Positions 1 through 5,063 of a stretch of 5,063 bases of DNA are shown one piece after another. Both the position numbers and the translations under genes were made by a program. The notes under the pieces were generated by a model. That model did not search any database. It had not been told where the DNA came from and saw only the letters and a list, made by a program, of their open reading frames with translations. This DNA is from Chromatocurvus sp046260215 (GTDB lineage: Bacteria; Pseudomonadota; Gammaproteobacteria; Pseudomonadales; Halieaceae), in assembly GCA_046260215.1 (NCBI GenBank), contig JBHEPQ010000035.1, positions 1-5,063 on the forward strand. The letters are read 5' to 3'. Position 1 is the stretch's first letter. Every line of letters starts with the position of its first letter.

Positions 1-65
1 GTATGCAGGTGCCGGTCAGTCGATCCTACCGGGTAGCGGTGCGGGAGCGCGGCTGGCTGTGTTAG
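1..65 (+). CDS. Possible C-terminal tail of a convergent gene, unrecognised
   Basis: The plus-strand frame through position 3 is open from the window edge to a TAG at 63-65 and would end in SYRVAVRERGWLC. Its third codon positions are mostly G or C, like the real genes here, and a gene converging on slmA would mirror E. coli, where pyrE ends next to slmA. The residues do not look like the end of PyrE, and I do not recognise them. The stretch is too short to separate coding from chance; a second plus frame (from position 2) is also open, running to a stop at 89-91. The ATG at 3 is not supported as a start. Confidence 0.2.
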   Translation, partial: MQVPVSRSYRVAVRERGWLC

Positions 66-71
66 TCACGC

Positions 72-719
72 CTATCCTGTGGACTCCCTGAGCGCCGAGG
101 GCGGCCCGCGCCCGGGCGCTGCGACAGCCGCGTCACGGAAAAAATGCTGCATCAGGTACTGGTACTGCGGCGGCCAGTCCTGCGTCGGCGAGCGGCGGTA
201 ATTGGAGCGCACGAACTGCGTGATTCTGCCCTCGGCCGCCGCTGCCAGCAGGTTGGCCGCCGCGGGCAGCGGCAGCACCGGGCGCAGCCCCTCGCGCAGC
301 TCGGCTTCACGCAGTACCTGCTTGATCTGGGTTTCAAAGCGTTCGTAAAGCTGCGCAACACGCTGATGCAGGCGCTCGGTCTCCCCCGCCAGAGCATCGC
401 CGTTCATGATTCGCGCCATTCCGGGGTTGCGCTCCGCGAAGGTGAGCAGAAGAGTCAGCATGTTGCCACAGCGTTCCGCCGCCGAGTTTTCTTCATGCAG
501 AATAATGGCGACGCGCTGGAACAGGCTGTCCTCGATGAATTCGATCAGGCCCTCGAACATCTTGGCCTTACTGGGAAAATGCCGGTAGAGTGCCGCCTCG
601 GAAACGCCCACCCGGGCCGCAAGTTTCGCGGTCGTGATCTTTTCTCCCGGGCTGGCTTCCAGCATTTCTGCCAATGCCTCGAGGATATCCTGGCGACGAT
701 GGGATTTTTTCTGCACCAT
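72..719 (-). CDS. slmA: SlmA, nucleoid-occlusion factor (TetR family)
   Basis: SlmA binds palindromic chromosomal sites and, when DNA-bound, blocks FtsZ ring assembly over the nucleoid. The protein has 215 residues against 198 in E. coli. The TetR helix-turn-helix covers about 28-50 (ITTAKLAARVGVSEAALYRHF), followed by PSKAKMFEGLIEFIEDSL, which is close to E. coli SlmA and unlike ordinary TetR repressors. AERNPGMARIMNGDAL (95-110) matches the E. coli FGERNPG block. By alignment from memory, positions implicated in FtsZ binding are kept as Phe61, Arg69, Leu90, Arg97 and Asn98, while E. coli Gly97 is Thr93 here. The last 20 or so residues are an extra tail rich in Ala, Pro, Gly and Arg. The ATG at 719 is preceded by the weak site AAAGAG, 8 nt away, and by an in-frame TGA at 735-737; a GTG follows as codon 2. 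The gene is 113 nt from argB, and in E. coli it also lies next to coaBC-dut. Confidence 0.94.
   Translation of the reverse strand: MVQKKSHRRQDILEALAEMLEASPGEKITTAKLAARVGVSEAALYRHFPSKAKMFEGLIEFIEDSLFQRVAIILHEENSAAERCGNMLTLLLTFAERNPGMARIMNGDALAGETERLHQRVAQLYERFETQIKQVLREAELREGLRPVLPLPAAANLLAAAAEGRITQFVRSNYRRSPTQDWPPQYQYLMQHFFRDAAVAAPGRGPPSALRESTG
91..120. repeat. GC-rich hairpin in the 3' end of slmA
   Basis: AGCGCC (91-96) pairs with GGCGCT (115-120), and inside it GGGCG (99-103) pairs with CGCCC (109-113), giving an 11-bp stem with a small bulge. The right arm also overlaps a 12-bp perfect palindrome at 108-119. It lies in the codons of the non-conserved SlmA tail. Neither strand has a T-run after it, so a terminator role is only possible. 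Confidence 0.3.
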
Positions 720-740
720 GAAAAGGGCTCTTTGTCATCA

Positions 741-755
741 GGCTACATCGTAGCC
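741..755. promoter_or_regulatory. Perfect inverted repeat over the candidate slmA -10 box
   Basis: GGCTAC-ATC-GTAGCC is a perfect 6-bp inverted repeat with a 3-bp centre, 22 to 36 bases upstream of the slmA ATG and containing the proposed -10. Its size and place suit an operator, possibly for SlmA itself or another dimeric regulator. It does not resemble the known SlmA site (GTGAGTACTCAC). It could also be a small RNA hairpin or chance. Confidence 0.3.
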
Positions 756-775
756 ATGGAGTGCGCTGGCCGCAA
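747..775 (-). promoter_or_regulatory. Candidate sigma-70 promoter for slmA
   Basis: The minus strand has TTGCGG (770-775) as a weak -35 and TACGAT (747-752) as a -10, with an optimal 17-nt spacer. Transcription would begin near 740, about 20 nt before the slmA ATG. The -35 matches consensus in three positions, the -10 in four. This would let slmA be expressed apart from the upstream operon. Confidence 0.4.
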
Positions 776-808
776 CTTTGACCCTCAGGGCATACCTTCA
801 GGAGTGAC

Positions 809-830
809 CCTCCGGGAGTTACCCCGGAAG
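809..830 (-). terminator. Hairpin just after the argB stop, no U-tract
   Basis: Two bases after the argB TGA, the minus strand can form CTTCCGGG (823-830), loop GTAACT, CCCGGAGG (809-816): eight pairs including one G-U. The next bases are GTCACTCC, so there is no run of U and it is not a standard intrinsic terminator. It may protect the 3' end of the argB message, pause polymerase or only weakly reduce read-through into slmA. Confidence 0.35.
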
Positions 831-832
831 AG

Positions 833-1735
833 TCAGCTACCGCGCCGCGTGATTTTTGTGCCCAGCCCCTCATCGGTGAATATTTCCAGCAGTACGGCGT
901 GGGCCACCCGGCCATCGACGATGTGCGCGCTGCCCACGCCGGACTTCACCGCTTCCAATGCACAGCTGATCTTGGGCAGCATGCCACCGTGCACCGTGCC
1001 GTCGGCAATCAGAGCATCGACTTCGACAGTGCTCAGCCCGGTAAGCACATTCTGCTCGCTGTCCATCAAACCGGCCACGTTGGTCAGTAACATGAGCTTC
1101 TCGGCCTGCATGACCTGTGCGATCTTGCCGGCGACCAGGTCGGCGTTGATGTTGTAGGTATTGCCCGCATCGTCGGCGCCAATCGGTGCGATCACCGGGA
1201 TAAAATTGCTGTCGAGGATAACGTTGAGCATTTCCGTATCGATCTGCCTGACCTCGCCGACCTGGCCGATATCGATGATCTCGGGGGTCGACATCTCCGG
1301 GCTGTGGCGGGAAATCTGCAGACGTTGCGCGCGGATCAGGCCCCCGTCCTTGCCAGTGACGCCGATCGCCTTGCCGCCGTTGCGATTGATAGAGGTGACG
1401 ATCTCCTTGTTGACGCGGCCCCCGAGCACCATCTCCACCACGTCCATGGTCTGTGTGTCGGTTACGCGCATGCCGTCAACGAACTCGCTGGGGATGCTCA
1501 GCTTTTCCAGCAACGAGCCAATCTGCGGACCGCCGCCGTGCACCACTACCGGGTTCATTCCTACCAGCTTCATCAGCACAATGTCCCGGGCGAAGCTTTC
1601 GTGCAGCAGCGGGTCAACCATGGCGTTGCCACCGAACTTGACCACGATGGTCTTGCCGGTGAATCGCTGTATGTAGGGAAGGGCTTCGGTAAGAACCCTG
1701 GCGACGTTCATCGCAGCATCGGGTGACAGTGACAT
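833..1735 (-). CDS. argB: ArgB, acetylglutamate kinase (300 aa, arginine-sensitive type)
   Basis: ArgB phosphorylates N-acetyl-L-glutamate with ATP, the second step of arginine synthesis, in the cytoplasm. Visible amino acid kinase motifs are VVKFGGNAM with the phosphate-binding Lys33, VVHGGGPQIG (63-73, substrate loop), DGMRVTD (87-93), NINADLVAGK (195-204, equivalent to the E. coli Asn158/Asp162 region) and GGMLPK (Lys255, equivalent to E. coli Lys217). About 28 residues precede the first kinase strand, and the C-terminus carries LLEIFTDEGLGT. Both are typical of hexameric kinases that are feedback-inhibited by arginine (Pseudomonas, Thermotoga), unlike the 258-residue E. coli enzyme. The frame stays open upstream to 1939, but that part lies inside algC. 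The ATG at 1735 was chosen because MSLSPDAA matches the remembered Pseudomonas start (MTLDRDAA). It lies 4 nt after the algC stop, so translational coupling is likely. An in-frame ATG at 1711 is a less likely start. Confidence 0.97.
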   Translation of the reverse strand: MSLSPDAAMNVARVLTEALPYIQRFTGKTIVVKFGGNAMVDPLLHESFARDIVLMKLVGMNPVVVHGGGPQIGSLLEKLSIPSEFVDGMRVTDTQTMDVVEMVLGGRVNKEIVTSINRNGGKAIGVTGKDGGLIRAQRLQISRHSPEMSTPEIIDIGQVGEVRQIDTEMLNVILDSNFIPVIAPIGADDAGNTYNINADLVAGKIAQVMQAEKLMLLTNVAGLMDSEQNVLTGLSTVEVDALIADGTVHGGMLPKISCALEAVKSGVGSAHIVDGRVAHAVLLEIFTDEGLGTKITRRGS

Positions 1736-1739
1736 GGAA

Positions 1740-4265
1740 TTACGGCGCGGCTGGCGCCTGGTCCTCCTGGAATCTGAAATCGATGTCGGGGTGAATGGCG
1801 GCGAGTTGCTGACTGAACGCACTGATGACATCCTCCAGTGCGGCGTCGTCGCTACCCTCGAATCTGGCGGTGAGTGCCGCCGAGGTGTTGGATGCGCGCA
1901 GCAGCCCCCAGCCGTGGCTGAAATCGACGCGTACGCCATCGAGGTTGTTGACGCGACCGTCAGGGAATCGCGCCTGTTCTTTAAATGCCTGAATCAGGGC
2001 GAACTTGTCGGCCTCGTCAACGGGCAGAATGAATTCCGGTGTGCTGGAAGATTGCGGCAGACTCTCGATAAGGTCGTCCAGTGTGTCATCACCGCTGCTG
2101 AGGATCTCGGCCAGTCTACCCGCTGCGTACATGCCATCGTCAAAGCCGAACCAGCGGTCAGCGAAAAACATGTGTCCGGAAAATTCACCCCCGAGGATCG
2201 CGCCGGTCTCGACCATTTTCTGCTTCATCAGTGCATGACCGGTCTTCCACAGCACGCCGCGGCCGCCCAGCCGGGTGATGAGTTGTCCCAGATTGTTGCT
2301 GCACTTTACGTCGTACACGACGTCGGCTCCGGGGTTGCGGGCGACAACATCCTGGGCGAACAGCATCAGCAGCGTGTCCGCGCGGATGATTCGGCCGCGG
2401 CCGGTAACCGCGGCCACGCGATCCCCGTCCCCGTCAAAGGCGATACCGAAATCTGCCGACTCCCGGGTGACAGCTGCTGCCAGATCCCGCAGGTTGTCTT
2501 CATTGCCGGTGTCCGGCGGGTGGTTCGGGAAGCTGCCGTCAACCTCGCAGTACAGGGACACCACCTCACAGCCGAGCTCCTCGAACAGCCTGGGTGCAAT
2601 GTGTCCGGTGGCGCCGTTGCCGGCGTCGATGACGATTTTCATCGGCATGGCGATCGCGATGTCGCCAATCACTTCGTCGAGGTAATCCGGGATGATGTCC
2701 TGCTGAATCATGTGACCGTTGCTCCGGCTGAACTTTCCCGACTGCGCCAGGTGGTGAATTTTGTCGATGCTGCCCTCTGCCAGGGTCTGCTTCTGCAGCA
2801 CGATTTTGAGTCCGTTGTACTCTGCCGGGTTGTGGCTGCCGGTCACCATGACGCCGGAGTGTGCACCTGTCCTGTGCGTCGCAAAATACATCAGCGGCGT
2901 CGGTACCAGCCCGATATCGATCACGTCCCGTCCCGACTGCAGCAGCGCTTTTTCCAGGGCTGCCTTGATCCGGCCGCTGCTGGCGCGGCCATCGTAGCCG
3001 AGGACCAGGGTCTGCTCGTCCATGCCGCCGGCAATGGTGCCGATGGCGGCGCCAATGCGATAGACGGTCTCGTCGTCGAGCTCCTTCTCTGCCAGGCCAC
3101 GTATGTCATAGGCGCGGAATATGTGCCCGGGCAGCGAACTCGCGGGGCCGCTGACGCTGGTCAGTGCGGTAGCGTTCTGGGGTCTGTCGCCCGTAGTCAC
3201 AGCGGGGGCAACGCGCGGAACGCTGCCGGCTGTATCCAGACGTGCCCGCCGCAGTGTCAGCTTGCGCAACTCCCGCGCCAGCGGTACCAGCTCCGGCGCG
3301 CGCAGTGTAAACGGCGTGCGGTGCTCGGCCGCTGACGCGATGCGCTCCACTTCGCGCCGTAGCAGGGCGGGATACCGGAGCAGGACAAGAAGCAGTCCGG
3401 CGATGCCGGCAAGCCCGAGTAGTGCCAGGCTGCCCAGGGGGGGCTTGATGCCGTTGCGCAGGTCCGCCAACAGTGACGCGGAGGGCGTAAAAAGAAGGGT
3501 CCAGGGGGTATCCGGTATGGCGGCACGCGCCGTGTCATCATTAACTGCTGCTGCGCCGGCGATGATGGTGCTCTCAGTGTTGCGTGCGCCTACGTAGCGC
3601 TGCTCAATGGCCAGCCCACCCGGTTTACCGTCGCCGCTGGTCAACGCCGCCCTGAAGAATGTCGGCGGCAGCGTTACCAGTAACACAGCCCGGCGCCCGG
3701 CGCCCGTCTCCGGGGACTCTGCCCCCGGAATAGCGATGGAGATCAGCCAATCCCCAGCCACCCGGTAGGCTTCAGGGCCGGACTGCTCGCCATTGCTCGC
3801 GCGGCGAACCAGATCCACTTCAATGTGGTTGCGCAGGCCCAGCCCATCCTCGGTGCGCTCGGCAGTGCCCATGTCCGACAGGCGCAGAAGGCGCAGGCTG
3901 ACGGCCTCCGGGAACGCATCGAGCAGCTGTTTCTGCGCAGCGGCCACGGTCTGCATTGCGTCATCCGCCACTGCCTGTCTTACTGCCCCGCTCTGCGCCG
4001 CGCTTTTCGCCCGCCTGTTGAATGAGACGAGCTGCGCAGCAACCGCCTGCGCGCGCTGTTCTGCGAAGCCATCAGTGACGAGTGCAACAAGGCCGCGCTC
4101 GAGCAAGGGCTGGCGCATAAGAACAAGAAAGACGATTACTCCTGTCAGGGTTGCCAGTATCAGCGCGAGGCTCTGCAGGATGATGCTATACAGGCCGTTG
4201 GCGCCCGCCGTAATCCCGTGGGCATCGCGTGCTGCCGCATTTTTTCTGGTTTTTTGTTTCAGCAT
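1740..4265 (-). CDS. algC: AlgC-type phosphomannomutase/phosphoglucomutase with N-terminal membrane and periplasmic domain
   Basis: The catalytic half interconverts mannose- or glucose-6-phosphate and the 1-phosphates that feed exopolysaccharide and LPS synthesis. Residues 1-24 are basic and cytoplasmic; 25-50 and about 277-297 are transmembrane helices; 51-276 should be periplasmic, in a layout like Cache-type sensors; 298-378 is a charged, low-complexity linker. The mutase runs from about 380 (HIFRAYDIRG) to 832. It has the phosphoserine loop TGSHNP (Ser477), the Mg-binding loop DGDGDR (611-616), the sugar-specificity loop GEFSGH (693-698) and the phosphate-binding loop RASNTS (790-795 region). 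All catalytic residues are present. The ATG at 4265 is the first possible start: an in-frame TAG lies at 4272-4274, and GGGGGAG sits 9 nt upstream. No Met codon occurs between residues 132 and 415, so a separate soluble mutase is unlikely. The classic Pseudomonas AlgC is about 463 residues; longer membrane forms are known in that group. The N-terminal function is inferred from topology only. Confidence 0.94.
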   Translation of the reverse strand: MLKQKTRKNAAARDAHGITAGANGLYSIILQSLALILATLTGVIVFLVLMRQPLLERGLVALVTDGFAEQRAQAVAAQLVSFNRRAKSAAQSGAVRQAVADDAMQTVAAAQKQLLDAFPEAVSLRLLRLSDMGTAERTEDGLGLRNHIEVDLVRRASNGEQSGPEAYRVAGDWLISIAIPGAESPETGAGRRAVLLVTLPPTFFRAALTSGDGKPGGLAIEQRYVGARNTESTIIAGAAAVNDDTARAAIPDTPWTLLFTPSASLLADLRNGIKPPLGSLALLGLAGIAGLLLVLLRYPALLRREVERIASAAEHRTPFTLRAPELVPLARELRKLTLRRARLDTAGSVPRVAPAVTTGDRPQNATALTSVSGPASSLPGHIFRAYDIRGLAEKELDDETVYRIGAAIGTIAGGMDEQTLVLGYDGRASSGRIKAALEKALLQSGRDVIDIGLVPTPLMYFATHRTGAHSGVMVTGSHNPAEYNGLKIVLQKQTLAEGSIDKIHHLAQSGKFSRSNGHMIQQDIIPDYLDEVIGDIAIAMPMKIVIDAGNGATGHIAPRLFEELGCEVVSLYCEVDGSFPNHPPDTGNEDNLRDLAAAVTRESADFGIAFDGDGDRVAAVTGRGRIIRADTLLMLFAQDVVARNPGADVVYDVKCSNNLGQLITRLGGRGVLWKTGHALMKQKMVETGAILGGEFSGHMFFADRWFGFDDGMYAAGRLAEILSSGDDTLDDLIESLPQSSSTPEFILPVDEADKFALIQAFKEQARFPDGRVNNLDGVRVDFSHGWGLLRASNTSAALTARFEGSDDAALEDVISAFSQQLAAIHPDIDFRFQEDQAPAAP
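1744..1768 (-). promoter_or_regulatory. Distant Shine-Dalgarno hexamer plus spacer hairpin ahead of argB
   Basis: Within the last codons of algC the minus strand has a perfect AGGAGG (1763-1768), but 27 nt separate it from the argB ATG, too far for normal use. A hairpin lies between them: GGCGC (1754-1758), loop CAGCC, GCGCC (1744-1748), five GC pairs. Folding it out would shorten the effective distance to about 12 nt. No Shine-Dalgarno sequence is seen nearer to the ATG. The pairing is seen directly; its use in initiation is inference, and coupling to algC termination 4 nt upstream of the ATG is the simpler explanation. Confidence 0.4.
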
Positions 4266-4274
4266 AGCGCCCTA

Positions 4275-4281
4275 CTCCCCC
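4275..4281 (-). promoter_or_regulatory. Ribosome binding site of algC
   Basis: The minus strand reads GGGGGAG with 9 nt to the algC ATG at 4265. With the in-frame TAG at 4272-4274 it fixes the start of the long membrane-anchored form and shows that the N-terminal extension has its own initiation signal. Confidence 0.7.
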
Positions 4282-4297
4282 GAGTCGCGGCAGTGTA

Positions 4298-5063
4298 TTA
4301 CGGCGACGGGGATTGTGGAACGGTTACGTCGGCAACGCTCGCGCAGCGAAGGGCGGAGATTTCCGTGATGATCTGTCTGGCGATGGTTTTCTTGGAGGCC
4401 ATGGCAAGCGGTCTGCTGCCGGAGGACCAGACCAGAGTTACCGCATTGTTGTCGCTGTTGAAGCCGATGTCATCGCGCGAGACGTCATTGGCAACGATCA
4501 GGTCGAGGTTTTTGCGCTCTAGCTTTTCCCGCGCGTACATCACGGGATCCCCGGTTTCAGCAGCAAAGCCGACGGTAAACGGCCGCGGGCTGGTCGCTGC
4601 AATAGCGGCCACGATGTCCGGGTTACGCTCCAGCAGGAGCTCCAGCGTTTCCTCATGCTTTTTTATCTTCATGGGTGACACCTGCGCGGGTCGATAGTCC
4701 GCGACCGCGGCACAGGCGATGAAAATATCGCAGTCTGACGTCAGTTCTTCACTGGCAGCGAGCATGTCGCGCGCTGTCTCGACATTGTGACGGGTGACAT
4801 GGACAGGCGTTTCCAGCACCACCGGACCGCTGATCAAGTGGGTCACGGCGCCGGCGTCAACGGCCGCCTCGGCCAGGGCGAACCCCATCTTGCCGGAACT
4901 GTGGTTGCTCAGGTAACGCACCGGGTCGAGCGCTTCGCGTGTCGGTCCCGCGGTAATCACCACGCGCAGGCCCGCCAGCGCGCCGGAGGAAAACAGCTGC
5001 GCAGCGCTGTCGGCGATCGCGGCGGGCTGCGTCATGCGTCCCGGTCCGATGTCGCCACAGGCC
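4298..5063 (-). CDS. coaBC: CoaBC, bifunctional phosphopantothenoylcysteine decarboxylase / phosphopantothenate-cysteine ligase (5' end outside window)
   Basis: This enzyme joins 4'-phosphopantothenate to cysteine with CTP (CoaB) and decarboxylates the product to 4'-phosphopantetheine (CoaC, FMN-dependent) in cytoplasmic coenzyme A synthesis. The reading frame is open to the window edge and shows about 254 residues; the E. coli protein has about 406, so roughly 150 N-terminal residues, most of the flavin domain, are missing. The first visible residues are ACGDIGPGRM, the CoaC active-site flap with its cysteine. The ATG at 5035 lies inside this motif and is not the true start. The CoaB domain follows: ITAGPTREALDPVRY, then SNHSSGKMGFA with the asparagine equivalent to E. 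coli Asn210 (4904-4906), ACAAVADYRPA, the KIKK lysine motif, GFAAET, and LDLIVANDVS followed by GFNSDNNAV. All key ligase motifs are intact. The stop TAA is at 4298-4300, and algC begins 32 nt further on, with no dut gene between. Identification is very secure. Confidence 0.97.
   Translation of the reverse strand, partial: ACGDIGPGRMTQPAAIADSAAQLFSSGALAGLRVVITAGPTREALDPVRYLSNHSSGKMGFALAEAAVDAGAVTHLISGPVVLETPVHVTRHNVETARDMLAASEELTSDCDIFIACAAVADYRPAQVSPMKIKKHEETLELLLERNPDIVAAIAATSPRPFTVGFAAETGDPVMYAREKLERKNLDLIVANDVSRDDIGFNSDNNAVTLVWSSGSRPLAMASKKTIARQIITEISALRCASVADVTVPQSPSP

Noticed and set aside
440..455. GTGAG-like stretch as a possible SlmA binding site
   Set aside because: Only one half of the GTGAGTACTCAC palindrome is present here (and again near 1870), so there is no credible site.
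568..915. Minus-strand open frame of 115 codons across the argB-slmA gap
   Set aside because: It overlaps the argB 3' end and the slmA 5' end in a different frame from both, and its sequence has no recognisable domain.
144..1157. Long plus-strand open frame of 337 codons across slmA and argB
   Set aside because: It lies opposite two clearly identified genes, has no recognisable motif and spans their intergenic gap; long antisense frames are expected in GC-rich DNA.
1736..1939. N-terminal extension of argB to the ATG at 1939
   Set aside because: The extra 68 residues overlap the algC 3' end in another frame, are rich in Ser, Arg, Thr and Pro, and are not part of the acetylglutamate kinase family; the start at 1735 matches known ArgB proteins.
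1734..3335. Plus-strand open frame of 533 codons opposite algC
   Set aside because: It is wholly antisense to the conserved mutase domain, is rich in His, Gln, Val and Arg as mirror frames usually are, and shows no family motif.
4298..5035. coaB as a stand-alone gene starting at the ATG at 5035
   Set aside because: The upstream in-frame residues ACGDIGPGR belong to the CoaC active-site motif, so the gene is the usual fused coaBC cut by the window edge.

Overview
The window is a compact block of housekeeping genes, all read on the minus strand, from a moderately GC-rich gammaproteobacterium. The proteins resemble those of Pseudomonas and of marine relatives such as the Cellvibrionales/Halieaceae or Marinobacter type. 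I infer this from gene order and remembered protein families, not from a database search. GC-rich third codon positions and short gene gaps suggest normal resident chromosome. I see no transposase, phage gene, tRNA, rRNA, CRISPR array or toxin-antitoxin pair.

In transcription order (right to left) the layout is: (1) coaBC, the 3' two thirds only, cut by the right edge of the window, making 4'-phosphopantetheine for coenzyme A; (2) an 841-codon algC-type phosphomannomutase/phosphoglucomutase with a two-helix membrane and periplasmic N-terminal half; (3) argB, N-acetylglutamate kinase of the long, arginine-sensitive type, starting 4 nt after the algC stop; (4) after a 112-nt gap with a hairpin, a candidate promoter and a palindrome, slmA, the TetR-family nucleoid-occlusion regulator of FtsZ. 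The leftmost 71 bases hold no recognisable gene; one plus-strand frame could be the tail of a convergent gene.

coaBC, algC and argB are probably co-transcribed: the gaps are 32 nt and 4 nt. slmA may be read from the same transcript and also from its own promoter. The genes do not form one pathway. They supply CoA, sugar-1-phosphates for envelope polysaccharide, arginine, and control of division.

The order looks like a blend of the Pseudomonas arrangement (coaBC-dut-algC-argB) and the E. coli arrangement (coaBC-dut-slmA), but dut is missing from its usual place between coaBC and algC. Other points worth a look are the membrane-anchored algC, a hairpin between a perfect Shine-Dalgarno hexamer and the argB start, and a palindrome over the candidate slmA -10 box. 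I found no convincing previously undescribed system.
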